A DNA stretch of 64,000 bases, taken from positions 682,001-746,000 of the forward strand of contig BSYO01000031.1 of the NCBI GenBank assembly GCA_033239525.1. The letters are read 5' to 3'. This document shows, piece after piece, positions 24,590 to 36,806 of this stretch (within the stretch, counting starts at the first letter, position 1; each line of letters opens with the position of its first letter). A program made the translations under genes and the position numbers. This DNA is from Nepenthes gracilis (taxonomy: Eukaryota > Streptophyta > Magnoliopsida > Caryophyllales > Nepenthaceae). The notes below the pieces were generated by a model. It saw only the letters and a list, made by a program, of their open reading frames with translations. It was not told the origin of the DNA and made no database searches.

Positions 24590-24875
24590 TTTGGAATTGA
24601 TCAAAGACAGTCAACAGCTCCGGTCAACATTTTTCTCTGGAACTAACCAAAGATAGTCAATAGTTCTAATCAACATTCTTCTCCGGAACTGACCAAAGAC
24701 GGTCAATAGCTCCGGTCAACATTCTTCTCCGAAACTGACCAAAGACGGTCAATAGCTCCGGTCAAACATTCTTCTCTGGAACTGATCAAAGAGGGTCAAC
24801 AGCTCCGGTCAACATTATTCTCTGAAATTGACCAAAGACAGCTCCGGTCAACTTCCCTCTCCACCTTTCATATAG
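24590..24875 (-). promoter_or_regulatory. TTGAC-rich repeat block upstream of element B antisense ORF
   Basis: About five units of 43-50 bp carry GACCAAAGACGGTCAA and GCTCCGGTCAACATT. GGTCAA is the reverse complement of the W-box core TTGACC. The block lies between the antisense ATG and the 3' LTR. Regulatory activity is inferred. Confidence 0.55.
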
Positions 24876-24956
24876 TCCTCTGGGATCCTCAAGCGACGAA
24901 GGGCAGTGAGGGGCATCCCATCATGAACATACCGGAGGCCAGAATTCTGGCCACCG

Positions 24957-24969
24957 GCATGGGGGCTAA
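24957..24969 (+). other. Polypurine-type tract of element B
   Basis: GCATGGGGGCTAA immediately precedes the 3' LTR. Confidence 0.75.
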
Positions 24970-26186
24970 TGATAGGTATACCGAAAATGGGCTGGCCCAA
25001 GGTCAACGGAGGACCAAAACGGCCTGCTGGACGTTCAACTTAAAAATGGTCCAACAAGAGACGCAAGCCCAAATCCTGAAAGGTTCAAGATGGTCAACGC
25101 CAGCGTTGACTATCCAGGCCTCAGCAGATGGCTAACTCGCATACAGACACTCAACTCGAGCGTTAACCGGATGTACTGTAGCGGTAGGCCCAAAAAGATT
25201 TATTACGGACCTGGCCCACTTGAGCCCACGGTCCAGCAAACGACTAGCAACGGCTCTTTCAGCACATTCCACGATCTCAACCAGCACCCAAAAAGGACAT
25301 TGACAAAATCAACGCCCTTCCCATAAGGAAGGCGCCAGATTTTCCCAATCTCCTACCAATTAGGGCTCTCTAACGGTAAAATACACAGAAGGAAGGTGAG
25401 CAACTTGGCAAGCCGCTGACCACCTTGGAAGGAAGCCATCTTAGCCAGTTTGGCAACTAGCGCCGTCTGTGGAAGAAAGGCCAACTAGAATAACGTAGGG
25501 GATCACGTCTTCCAACTCAGGAAGATCACCCTACCATCCTTTAAGTAAACCCCAAACCTCTCACTCAAGGTATGCATACTCAGATCCACATAGGCAATCT
25601 GTTACGTACTCAAGCTCTTACTTACACAAGCTTCTACTTACACAAGCTTACTTACGAAAAACGCTGACTGATACAAGCTCTAATTCACACAAGGAAAAAC
25701 CCTTACTCAAACAAGACAAGCCCTTATTGAGAAAGACGCCCACGAACGCTGACAGAGTACTGGACAGAGGCTCATCGTCTCTTCCACTCTGCCCAGGCGT
25801 TCTTCCTCCAATCCCACCAAAGACCTCCAGATTCCCGGAGACCTATTCGGCTTTCGAAAATTCGTTCCCGGAAGTTTTCAGGCATTCGAAACTTCGCTTC
25901 CTCACGCTCTCCGTGAGTAGGAAGCAATAGCTCACGTTCTCGACAAGCCAACACTCCCGACCAATCAACCCGCTCTTTCCCTCTCTTGCTTTCCAGTTTA
26001 ACTTCCCTGCTTAGAAGGCTTTGCTGACTTGAGCGTCGGAGTATTTTCGGTTGGACAACCTCCCGCCGACATACTAACATCTTATTTATTTTAGTGGTGT
26101 GCAGGATTCGAACTCAGTAAACGGAGTATGGTCAAGTAATCCAAACGAATCCGTATCTGTTCGAAGCCGGATCCAGGTACGCATCA
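24970..26186 (+). repeat. 3' LTR of element B
   Basis: Starts TGATAGGTATACCG, ends GTACGCATCA, then the ATCAT target duplication. Differs from the 5' LTR by scattered substitutions and the 16-bp duplication, so the insertion is not recent. Confidence 0.95.
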
Positions 26187-26191
26187 ATCAT

Positions 26192-26867
26192 GATAAAACT
26201 TTATAAAATGGTATAGCTTTTCTCCACTTACTCTATTTGTATACATCACTTGCATATATTAAGTTAAAAAAAATTACCATTTTTTAAATTTTTTTTCTTA
26301 TTTGAATTCCTAATACGCAAGCTAGAAATTTATTAGCCAAGTTCTTATTCATGCATAATTAATGCAATTATATACCCAAATACAAAAGCTATAGTAGGAA
26401 GAATATTAGAGGAATTCATTAAATGAAGGGGCCAATGAAGTCTATGTACATTAATCCCTCGGAGCATACCGGCCCTGAACTAAATGGATTTGGGTTTAAA
26501 AGCTTGATTCGAATTATTCAGGTATAACTCTATACAATAGATTGCAAACCCATTTAATTTAAATACTAAAATTTTTTTAGGTTTATAATACTAATAATTC
26601 GCATACTGGCAGATAATAAAACTCAAACCATATTGAATTTAAATCTATGAAATTAAACGTTAATTATGCTATCATTATAAATCTTAACTATAAATTAAAA
26701 TTAAAAAATATTTTTTGGTCCAATTAATTAGTCAATCTTCCTTCAATTTTATTTTCTAAACATTGAATATTCATTCATTTAATTTGTTGACATTAAAAAT
26801 AATATTTATATGAGTAAAGTATAAAAGATTTAATTTTTTGTCTTATTTTCAGTTGCAAACTTTATTT
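26192..26867. other. AT-rich spacer between elements B and E
   Basis: About 680 bp with no ORF, tRNA or repeat that I can recognise. Confidence 0.6.
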
Positions 26868-26872
26868 AAATC

Positions 26873-27787
26873 TGATGGGCATGCCAGAAATGGGTTGACC
26901 CTAAAAAGTCAACGGAAGTCCAACAAGGAAGGTCAACACTCTAACGGCCCAGTTGGAGAATAGGCCTAATCCTCTCGAGCCTAATCCTCTACAGTAACGG
27001 GCCTAATCCTCTCGAGCCCATGATCCATCAGACGGCCAGCAACGGCTCTCCAGGCAATCTCCACGATCTTGACAGGCTCCCAAAGCAAATATTGAACAAA
27101 TTGGCGCCTTTCTTGTTAGGAAGGCGCCTAATTTCATCAATAACCTGCCAACTGGGGATTCTAACGGTAAAGAACGCCAAAGAAAGGTAGGACATTTGGG
27201 AAGCTGCTGGAGAAGGAAATAATTTTGCACAGCTTGGCAACCGGTATCTACTCCAGAAGGCAAGCTCGCCAAGGTTCACTGAGGGAATCATTCCTTCCAA
27301 AGGAGGAAGATCACCCCGTGAATCATAAATAAGCCCTTGAATCATCATTCAAGGCATGCTTTCTGTAACACAAAACAAAACGCTCTCATTGACCTACTTT
27401 CTCTGCTACTGAAAATCTGAGAATTACCAACGTTTCTGCTACGCAAACACACACACCAGCAATCCGAAAAATCCTAAGGCAGACAAGCAAGCCCCTCACG
27501 GCCATTTACCGCCTTCCCACCTCCCAGATTTAAGAAGACATCCTCGTCTCTCTTTCATATGGGAAACGCACTCTGCCTCTCTCTTTTCTAAATTTATAGT
27601 TTGATTCTTTCGAAGGCTGTTTTACCGACTTGAGTGTCAGAGTGTTTTCGGTGGGACAACTTCCCTCCAACACATTGACCTCATGTTCTGTTTAGTGGTG
27701 TGCGGGATCCAACTCAGAGAACGGAGTCGGAACTACAACAAGAGGATCATCCGAATCTGTTCGAAGTTCGGATCCAGAGACGCATCA
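26873..27787 (+). repeat. 5' LTR of element E
   Basis: Starts TGATGGGCATGCC, ends CCAGAGACGCATCA. Compared with the 3' LTR it lacks about 100 bp near its start, including the palindromic TTGAC/GTCAA segment. A duplicated GGCCTAATCCTCTCGAGCC-type block (about 26963 and 27000) marks the place. TATA-like ATAAATAAG at 27325. Confidence 0.9.
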
Positions 27788-27806
27788 TTGGCGTTGTCTG
27801 TAGGAA
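27788..27806 (+). other. Primer-binding site of element E
   Basis: TTGGCGTTGTCTGTAGGAA follows the LTR. Two or three changes from the site of element C would weaken priming. Confidence 0.8.
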
Positions 27807-27867
27807 GCGCTTACAAAAGCCAACCACAAATCTGCACAAATGCTCTCTTTCACCTTCTAATTCTGTA

Positions 27868-29400
27868 ATGGTGAACACGAGAGCCTAAGCTAGCGATCCC
27901 GCTAGAGATGCTGCTAACCCCGACCAGGACCACGCTGCTGGTGCCATGGTCGACGGGGCCACGAGCGGAGTCCCACAGCCTTATTTTCAACAACTGGTGG
28001 AGCAAATGCAAGCCAACAATCGTCTGCTCCAGATGCTTTGCGCTCAGAACGAGCAGCGACTACAAGCGGCTCCACCAGCAGCCATCCCTGCACCTGCCAC
28101 CCAAAGGGGTGGCTAGAGGAAAAAGAAGTCGGCCAAAAGGCCCGTAAAAGATGGGGACAATCCGGCTCCAACATCCTCCGGCGTTCCTGGCCAAAACAGG
28201 CCTGAAGAACGCTTCGGGAGCACATCTCCGTGAGAAAGTCCGGAGACATGGAATCTCTGATACTCTCGAGCGAAAGACATCAACGCAGTCTAGGAGCGAG
28301 CCTGCAGGACTGCCAGATCCACTGGAGGTAGTAGATGACCGGCTGCTGAACCATCCAGGGACAAGACGGAGTTGAGGGATTACCTCAACTCCAAAAGATC
28401 AAGAACGCCGCTCTCACCGATCCGCGATCGCCGATCCGCGAGTGGATAAAGTCTGGAACCGTGTGTTCCAGGATGAGGTGCGCGCCATCGACTTGGATCG
28501 ATCTCCTTTTACTGTGGAGATCCTGAACTGCCAATGAAGTTCAAGATGCCGTCCCTTGACTTATACGATGGGGGCAGTGATCCGGTTGACCATCTGGATC
28601 ACTTTCGCACCCATCTGAGTCTACAAGGGCTAGAAGACTCAGCGATATGTCGCTGTTTTCCGCTTACGCTGAAGGGAGATGCCCAAATCAAGTTCCATCA
28701 CCTCCCTTCAGGCACCATTAGCAGTTTTCGTGAGCTCACAGATCTATTCCTGGCTCAGTACGCCTCGAGCCGACGAGAAGAAAAGCAGCCGTGGCATCTC
28801 TCCCACATAAAGCAGAAACCGGGAGAGAACCCACGGCGTTTCCTGGATCGTTTCGTGGTGGAGGCCAGAAGGATTCCCAGGATTACGAGGAGATGAAGCT
28901 AGGAAATTTCATCTCTACACTGACTTACGGTGACTTTTTCAAGCACCTGGCCCACAAAAATTCTCAGACCTTCCAGGAGGTGGCATCTATCACCCGGGCC
29001 TACGCTGCAGCAGAGGAGGCCAACGAGAAAAAATGTCCAGAATGAGCGGATTAGCCTCTGCCGTTCCCTGGTGAAGGGAAGAGCAAGTACAGCAATGGAG
29101 AACACTCCCGACAGAAGCAGCGCCAGACTGGGCCCTCAGAACATAGAGATTACGGGCCCACTAGTTTCACACCTCTGACGGACACGTGCTCAAACGTCCT
29201 TATGCAGATCCGCGGAAAAAAATTCCTAAAGTGGCCAAAATCGCTGAAGAAAGACTCGAAAAGCCATCGAAGTACTGTGACTTCCATTGCTCTGCTGGCC
29301 ATTCAATTGAGGACTGCAAGACTTTGCAAAGGGAGATCGAGGAGCTGATTCGCAGAGGCTACCTTACCAAATTTTTCAAAGGTCCTGGACAAAGCTCTGG
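27868..29400 (+). pseudogene. Element E gag, with stops and frameshifts
   Basis: Starts MVNTRA and then has TAA in place of CAA at codon 7. The central part is open at 28534-28896 (KFKMPSLDLYDGGSDPVDHL). A shift at about 28890 moves the frame, and 29186 on gives the C-terminus. The zinc-knuckle-like KYCDFHCSAGHSIEDCKTL keeps its Cys, His, His and Cys. Particle protein by family. Confidence 0.85.
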
Positions 29401-32400
29401 AGCGGCTGGCGAGGAGGGGCAGGAGCAGACTCTACCTCGGAACCGGGTTACAGCGGGGGTGGTCAGCATGGTCACCACCCGACCCACCAAAAATCCATCT
29501 GGCAGTGAGGAACAGCAGGCTAGGAGGAAGAAGCAATGCATGACGGATAACTCAATCAGTTTTAGTGATGATGTCTTAGCCCATGTAGTGTCCCCCCATG
29601 CTGATCCCCTCGTTTTATCCGCGCTCGTTTCAGACGGTAGTGTAGACTACCAGCTGAATCGAGTATTCATTGATAATGAAAGTTCACGTGATTTGCTTTA
29701 CTTGGATGCTTTCTTCAGATTAGGCCTAAAAAAGAACCAACTAAAACCGACCGAGGGCCCATTATACAGTCTCGACAACGAGCCTGTGCCCGTTCAAGGG
29801 ACCATCGTGTTAGAGGTCACTTTGGGCACGTATCCAAAGACAGCAAGTCGCACTCTCACCTTCCTGGTGATCGACCTATCCTCAGTATACAACACTATAT
29901 TGGGCAGGCCGTGCTCGACAGCATTTGGGGCAGTTACCTTGATTTCGCACCTTAAAATGAAGTTTTCAACGCCCTACGGTGTCGGGGAGGTGCTGGGCGA
30001 CCAAGTTACCGGATGAACCTGCTATATGTCACAGATTGCCCCAAGTGGCAGCGCTAAAATGACTGGGAAACTCAACCACAGAGATGAGACTACCCTTTAG
30101 CAGGCACAGTCCGATGAAGCCACCAATCTAATCCCATTGGACCCGGAGAATCTGGAGAAGTGCGTACAGATCTGCGGCTCACTCACCGGACCACTGCACG
30201 GTGAGCTGATCGCGTTCCTGCGAAGGAACGCTGACCTTTTTGCTTGGACTCCGGCAGACATGCCTGGAATCCCGGCAGAAGTGATGGTCTACAGGTTGGG
30301 ACTTCACTCCAGCCGAAAACCCGTTAGGCAGAAGCGGAGGAACCACTCCGTAGAAAAACTGATTGCCATCCGAGAGGAGGTGAAGAAGCTGCTGGACGCA
30401 GGCTTCATTAGAGAAGTCCAATATCCGGACTGGCTCTCTAATGTCGTTTTAGTAAAGACAAGCAATGGAAAATGACGGATATGCGTCGATTTTACCGACC
30501 TCAACGAGGCCTGTCCAAAGGACAGCTTTCCCTTGCCTAGGATAGACCTGCTGGTTGACTCTATGGCCGGACATGAGCTACTCAGCTTCATGGATGCCTA
30601 TTCGAGTTACAACTAAATCCAGATGAGTCCGGAGGACGAGGAGCACACTTCGTTCGTGACCGATCAAGGCACCTACTGCTATAAAGTAATGCTTTTCGGA
30701 CTCAAAAATGCTGGAGCAACCTATCAACGGTTAGTCAACAAGATGTTCGAAAGACAGATTGGTCGCAACATGGAGGTCTACGTCGACGACATGCTCGTTA
30801 AGAGCAACGTCACTGGCGACCACATCTGCGACCTGGAAGAGTCGTTCGAGGTGCTCCGTAAGCATCACATGAAGCTGAACCCAGCTAAGTGTGTCTTCGA
30901 AGTGGCTTCCGATAAATTCCTGGGTTTCATCGTCTCCCAACGAGGGATCGAGACAAACTCAGAGAAAATTAAGGCGCTCGCCGACATGGTGCCGCCACGA
31001 AACGTAAAGGATGTCCAACGACTAACTGGACGGCTGGCAGCACTGTCCCGCTTCCTTACGAAGTCTGGTGACAAGTACCAGCCCTTCTTTAAAGCCCTTA
31101 GAGGAACGAAATCCAACGGGTTCCATTGGACAGCGGAATGCCAAACTGCTTTCGAGGAATTGAAACAATATCTGGCCAGCCCGCCGTTGTTGGTGTCACC
31201 TAAGGGCTGAGAAGAATTATATCTTTACTTGGCAGTTTCGGAGGCGTCCCTGAGTTCTGTCCTTGTGAGCCAGGACTTTGACGCCCAGCGGCCGGCCTAC
31301 TACGTAAGCAAAACGTTGACCGACTGAGAGACCCGTTACTCACGCGTAGAAAAATTAGCCTTGGCGCAAATATTCTCTGTTCGGAAGTTGAGGCCCATTG
31401 GATAGTGGTCCTTGCGGACCAGCTGCTGAAAAACATCCTCCAGAAACCCGACGTTTCTTGACGATTAGTAAAGTGGGCTATCGAGTTGGGCGAGTTCGAC
31501 GTCGAATTCCAACCCAGGCCTGCTGTGAAAGCACAGGCGCTGGCTGACTTCATCGTTGAGACTACAACCCCAGTTCTCGAGGAACAACCCAAAGAAAAAG
31601 CGGAACTGCCTATCGGAGTTCCGGAATGGATACTCCACATAGACGGATCGTCTACTGACACGGACAGTGGCGCTTGAGTTGTCCTTACAACTCCCGACGG
31701 GTTTGAGGTGAAATACTCCCTCAAGCTCAATTTCCCGGCAACCAACAACGTTGCCAAGTACGAAGCCTTACTAGTCGGCTTACGATTAGCCAAAGAGTGC
31801 TCCGCTAGAAGACTGGCGGTTTACAGCGACTCAGAGCTAATCGTTAACCAGGTTAACGGGTGCTTCGAGGAAAACAACCCTCTCTTGGCCAAGTACTTGG
31901 CAAGAGTGAGGGAGGCCGTCCAGGGTTTCAACAAACTAACCCTGGTTCACGTTCCTCGAACTGAAAACTGGAAGGCAGACCAGCTGGACAAAGCCGCTAC
32001 AGCCGAAAACCCAGAACATTATTCGAGGGACATACAGGAGATCCTGAATGCTCCCAGCATAGAGAAGCAAGAGGCCATGCAGATTTCCGAAGCGAAAACT
32101 GGATGACGCCTTTCCTTAACTACCTGGCGGATGGATCATTGCCAGATGATGTGGAAAAAGCCAAACGGGTCAAGAAGACAACCGGCTGGTATGCTGTGGT
32201 TAACGGGCGGCTGTATCGCCGTGGTTACTCAACCCCTACTTCCGCTGTCTAACTCCTGAGGAGGCTGACTACGCCTTAGGCGAAGTTCACCTCAGGATCT
32301 GCAGGTCGCACATCGGCGGAAAAAACTTGGCCTTCATGGTCATGCGCCGGGGCTACTACTGGCCCTCGATAAAAAAGATGCACTGGAGTTCGTGAAGAAA

Positions 32401-33393
32401 TGTGAAAGCTGCCAGCTTCACAGAAACCTTCACCGCCAACCATCCGCAGATCTGAAGGCCCTTCAGGCCCCTTAGCCCTTCGCACAATGGGGGCTCGATC
32501 TCTTCGGCCCGTTTCCCATTGCCACGGGGCAAAGGAAATTCATCATCATGGGTATCGACTACTTCACCAAGTGGATCGAAGCTGTCCCACTGGCTAAGAT
32601 AACAGAACACAACGCCCTGGAATTCCTCCGCCAGAACATCGTCTGTAGATTCGGCGTCCCCGAGGTCATTGTGACCGACAATGGGACCCAATTCTTGGGG
32701 AAACGCTTCACCAAGTATTGCACCAATTTTGGCATCAAGTTGGTCCACACTTCGATGGCATACCCCCAAGCCAACAGGCAGGTGGAGGTTACAAACCGTA
32801 CGCTATTCCGCGGGTTAAAGACTAAGCTGGAGGACGCCGGGGGCTCTTAGGCTAACAAGCTCCCATCCGTCCTCTGGTCTTATCGGACAACCCCGAAGGA
32901 ACCAACGCGCAAGACACCCTTCAGCCTCTGTTACGGGATTGAGACGGTAATTTTGGTTGAAATCGGGCTTCCAAGTCTCAGGGTGGAGTCTTTCGACCTA
33001 CAGACTAACTCCCAAAAAATCAGGAAGCACTTAGACTTACTAGAAGAAGCCCGCGACGCTGCCAGGGTATGGACAGCGGCCTACCAGTATCGGATCATCC
33101 GATACTACAACAAAAAAGTTAAGGCACGACAATTCGATGTGGGGGACCTGGTCCTTCGAGGCGTCGAGGCCACAGGCAAGCTGGCCGGCTGCAACAAGCT
33201 CTCTCCTAATTGGGAAGGGTCATTTCTCGTCTCCTCCGTCCTGCAAAATGGAGCTTACAAACTCCGGAGCCAGGACGGGAAACTGGTTCCACAAATGTGG
33301 AATGCAACCCACCTCCGGCGCTACTTCCAATATCGGACACAGGTATGTAACTGCATTATTGTTTGCATTCGCCTGCTTGTTTTAAGTTTGTGA
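29401..33393 (+). pseudogene. Element E pol: protease, RT, two RNase H domains, integrase; broken
   Basis: Protease site reads IDNESS (about 29668) instead of DNGSS, so the Gly after the catalytic Asp is lost. The RT has stops (TGA at about 30473) but keeps YVDD at 30779-30790. RNase H and a second RNase H with HIDGSS (about 31640) follow. The integrase has RGYYWPS, VTDNGTQF (about 32673) and the VEVTNRT glutamate (about 32786). The C-terminal YYNKKVKARQFDVGDLV and KLSPNWEGSFLV are well kept. The usual stop after RRYFQ is lost, adding about a dozen residues to 33393. Confidence 0.9.
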
Positions 33394-33494
33394 AAAATAA
33401 GTGTTTACTTAGAATCCCTCCTATATGCGTGTGCATGTGTTTCCTTTGCAGGTTACCCGACCTAGACTGCCCATAAGTCGAGAGGGTCTTCACT

Positions 33495-33745
33495 CTCCCG
33501 TTAAACCCCGGGTCATCCAGCGGCCAAAAGCGGTCGAACTTAAACCTCGATCATCCGAGCGGCCCATTAGCGGTCGTATTTAAACCCTGGTCATCCAGGT
33601 GGTCCATGAGCGGTCCACTTTAAACCCTGGTCATCCAGGTGGCCCACAAGCAGCCTAATGTAAACCTTGGTTATCCGAGCAGCACATTAGCGGTCATACT
33701 AAACCTTGGTCATCCAAGTGACCCGATAGCGGTCTAAAACCTTAG
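33495..33745 (+). repeat. Element E hairpin repeat array
   Basis: About six units. Stems seen are CCTGG/CCAGG twice (about 33585 and 33627), CTTGG/CCGAG with a wobble pair (about 33665), CTTGG/CCAAG (about 33704) and CTCG/CGAG (about 33545). Loop TCAT or TTAT. Confidence 0.85.
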
Positions 33746-34297
33746 GGGGCTTACGTAGCACATGCAACGACCTTCTCTACGATGAGGTAGCGTGATCAGT
33801 CAGCGACAGTCGAAGGGAGAAGTATTTCTTCTCCAACATTGGCTACCCAAGTTATCACTTGTCCAGTGCCACCGGGCTGGTTTCACACAACCACCTACCC
33901 AGCTTAAGGACTTAGCTCCTTAGACAGCCAGCCAACCAGGTTGGCCGCCCCACGTAACAACCCTCCCTAGGAGGAAATAGCGTGATCGTGCAGCGACGGG
34001 AAGTGTTTCTTCTCCAACGCTAGTTATCTGAATCACCACTTGGACAGCACCACAGGGCTGGTTAATATAGCCATCTGCCGAGCCTAGGGACTTAGCTCCT
34101 TGGCCAGCCCAGTAACGGTCACCGGCCAACTCAATTGGCCATCCCATGTAACACAGCATACAAACACAAGCAGTGAGCATAAATGGACATGGAAGTAACA
34201 GAATTCCATTTCATTGCTTTAAAAAATGTTACAAAGTTACAAAATTACAAGTATAAAAAAAAGGGGGTACAAAAGGCTAAGGAGGCAACGGCCGCCT
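33746..34297. other. Non-coding part of element E between hairpin array and antisense ORF
   Basis: Two related copies of a block with aggtagcgtgatc / aatagcgtgatc and GGGAGAAG.ATTTCTTCTCCAA (about 33780 and 33975) are present. A poly(A)-like AATGAAA for the antisense ORF is at 34209-34215, a change from AATAAA. No sense gene. Confidence 0.65.
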
Positions 34298-36133
34298 CTA
34301 ATTGTCCTGAGGCTCCTCCACGAGGTCGTCCTTGTGCTGCACCCCGTGGTTTCCTAAATGAGGGTACTGAACGGGGAAGTTAGGGTCGATCAACCTCAGA
34401 AGACGACGACAGACTTGGACCCCCTCAAACATCCGGGCGTGCAGCATGCCCTCGATCTCGTGAGAGTGAATCCGGAGACCTAGCTCGTTCTCTAGGGTGA
34501 ATATCCGATCTGCAAGCCGCTTCTTGCTTGCCTTGCTCCGGTCTCCCTCCTCTTTCAAATGGGCATTCTCAGCTCTCAGGCTGGCGATCTCTGTCTCCAT
34601 GCCCGCCAAGACAGCCTCAAGGGAAGTAGGCTGCTCGCGGTACTCCCCCCCTGAAGTAGCCAGCCTGGCATCCAGCCAGGCGATCTCCCCCTCCCTGTCC
34701 ACGATCGTCTGGTCGCGTTACACCAACTCCTGGGTAAAGGCAGAGATCAGCCTCTTTGACTGCACAAGACAAAAACAAAGTGTAAGTTATAAATACAAGA
34801 AAGAAAGAAGTGCAAGGAGGCCACTACAAGAATCATACCTCACAAAGTCTCCTCGTGGGCCTCTCAGGCCTGGCCCAGGTGGCGGTGGACCAGGAGCACC
34901 CTCTCGAGCCAAACTCGCAGCTGCCTCATCCAGAAGGCGCTCCACGAACTCATTATCCTCGCTCACGGCAGCTACAGGCTCCTCTCCTGTAGGCTCTGGA
35001 GTAGCTGCTGCAGGCTCCTCTCTTGCAGGCTCTGGAGTAGCTGCTGCAGGCTCCTCTCTTGCAGCCTCTGGAGTAGCTGCCGTAGGATCCCCTCTGGCCG
35101 CCTCTGGAGCAGCCGCTAGAGAGTCAAGCCCCACTATTGGCTCCACCGCAATAGTCTGCATGGCCGCCGCCGGTTCACAAACTGGCTCCTTTAATGACTC
35201 CATCCACGCAGCACTCGGAACCACTCGTGATGCGGGCTGCACCAAGATGACTCCTCCTGCTTCAACAAGCCAACCCTCGGGGGTCCTTTCTCGTCCTGCA
35301 GAGCTACCCGCTCCATTGCAAATTCCAGCAGTGACATAATCAACGAGCGACGACGACGACGAAGGCGTCTCCAGCACCTTCTCTGGTAGTGGGCAGATAA
35401 ACCCTTCGTCGGTGTGTCGCGTACGGATGATTATGTCCCTGGATTCTTCAGGGTTCATCATCCTCACCGGAGGCTTTGGTTTTTAAACCAGGGATGGCGG
35501 TCCCCAGTTTACTTTCTTGGACTCTGCCCGGGAAACCAAAAAATCCCGAATAAAGTCGTCGGGGTTCTCCTTTATTGCCTTTAACAACCACTCGTAGGCT
35601 GCTGTCTTAGCCGTGGTCGGTGTCCCAAAATGCACCTCTAGAACCTAGCCCCACTCCCTCGCAATGGGCCAGGCCGCCCCCACGCTCACGAAGAAAAACC
35701 GATTCTTCCAGTTCTTCAGCGAGTCGTGTATGGCTTTGTTAATCTTTATTTCGGTACGAGGGACGAGCGATATCCACTCTCCCCCTTGATTTATTTTGAA
35801 CAAAACCCTAATAGTGGACATTTTAAGCTTCTTGCCAAACTTTCGAACAAAAATACACAAAGTATAGAGATACCTCATGGCATTAGCGTGAAGCTGGGCG
35901 ATGGGGACGCGCAGAGCCTTCAGAGCTGACTCCAATTCTTCCGGTAACGGGAGGCAGAGGCCGCTCCTCAGGTGGGCCTCATAAATAGTAATATGCCTCT
36001 CCAGTGGAGCATAGGCCCTGTCGTCTTTTCCAGGAACTTTCCACGTAATCTCTTTTGGGATATTGAACTCGACACACAGGGCTTTAATGTCGTTCTCTCT
36101 CAAGACGGAGGCAAAATCAGTGACGGAAGCCAT
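34298..36133 (-). pseudogene. Element E antisense ORF (two exons), one main frameshift
   Basis: ATG at 36133 (MASVTDFASVLREND). The N-terminal domain is open to 35645 with ITIYEAHLRSGLCLPLPEEL, PIAQLHANAMRYLYTLCIF and DSLKNWKNRFFFVSVG. The frame shifts near 35640. The middle (35467-34839) is Ala/Glu/Pro-rich with three REEPAAATPE-type repeats. A GTATG donor (34838-34837) and a TGTGCAG acceptor define an intron at 34760-34838 (79 bp). The second exon is a coiled coil with SLRAENAHLKEEGDRSKA, then IDPNFPVQY, and stops at 34298. Function unknown. Confidence 0.8.
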
Positions 36134-36366
36134 GGTAACTCAGAGGACTAGGGTTTCTGAACGTCTCTAAAAAACGGGAACGAAGAAGACGAAGGACTGA
36201 AGGCGTAAACGATTTCAAATTACAGAAGGCAAACTTAAGCGCCAAGCACGAAACCCCTCATTAAGGACGTCGTCAGTCCTGCCACATGTCGCCTCCCTAC
36301 TTGGCCCTGCAAAGGCCGGTCTTCTGACGCATTAATGATCAGGATATCCGCCTAACCAAAGGGAGA

Positions 36367-36409
36367 CACGTGTTGCTTTCTGTCCTGTAAGCCGGCTAAT
36401 GGCCACGTG
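36367..36409 (-). promoter_or_regulatory. Two G-boxes upstream of element E antisense ORF
   Basis: CACGTG at 36367-36372 and 36404-36409, in ACACGTGT and CCACGTGTC contexts. They lie about 240-280 bp upstream of the antisense ATG. Elements C and D have the same pair. G-boxes bind bZIP and bHLH factors. Activity here is inferred. Confidence 0.5.
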
Positions 36410-36429
36410 TCCATCAGGACTAGCAGAAA

Positions 36430-36690
36430 ATACTTCCAGAATTGGTCAGGACGATCAATAATTCTGGTTCTCCAGAATTGACCCAAATGGTCAATAATTC
36501 TGGTTCTCTGGAATTGACCAGAATGGTGAACAATTCTGGTTCTCCGGAATGGACCAGGATGGTCAACAATTCTAGTTCTCTAGAATGGAACAGGAAGGTT
36601 AACAATTCTGGTCCTCCGGAATTGACCAGGACGGTCAACAATTCTGGTCCTCCGAAATTGACCAGGACGGTCAACATTTCGAGTCAAACA
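36430..36690 (-). promoter_or_regulatory. TTGAC-rich 36-40 bp repeat array, element E
   Basis: About seven units contain GGAATTGACCAGGACGGTC and CAACAATTCTGGT, with TTGACC and GGTCAA facing each other. The array lies between the G-boxes and the 3' LTR. Both strands are open for about 85-106 codons because of the repeat period, not because they code. Confidence 0.65.
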
Positions 36691-36793
36691 CTTCTCTGCA
36701 CCTTTCATGGGGTTCTACAGGATCCTCACACGATGAAGAGCTATAGGGGCATCCCATCATGAACATACCAGAGGCCAGAACTCTGGCCATCGG

Positions 36794-36806
36794 CATGGGA
36801 AGTTAG
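36794..36806 (+). other. Polypurine-type tract of element E
   Basis: GCATGGGAAGTTAG-type tract directly before the 3' LTR. Confidence 0.7.

Larger units (their letters stand above)
14985..26191 (+). mobile_element. Element B: full-length Tat/Ogre-like Gypsy retrotransposon
   Basis: Flanked by the 5-bp target duplication ATCAT at 14985-14989 and 26187-26191. LTRs at 14990-16190 (1201 bp) and 24970-26186 (1217 bp). The 16-bp length difference is a duplicated ACTTACACAAGCTT-type unit in the 3' LTR near 25625. Internal order: primer site, gag, pol with protease, RT, RNase H, second RNase H and integrase, hairpin array, antisense ORF, TTGAC-rich block, purine tract. All ORFs are broken, so the copy is non-autonomous. 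The left part of this element is repeated inverted at 43185-44701. Confidence 0.95.

Noticed and set aside
34497..35339. 280-codon plus-strand ORF with Ala/Ser-rich repeats
   Set aside because: It is the complement of the antisense ORF middle, whose frame is the one conserved across B, E, C and D.
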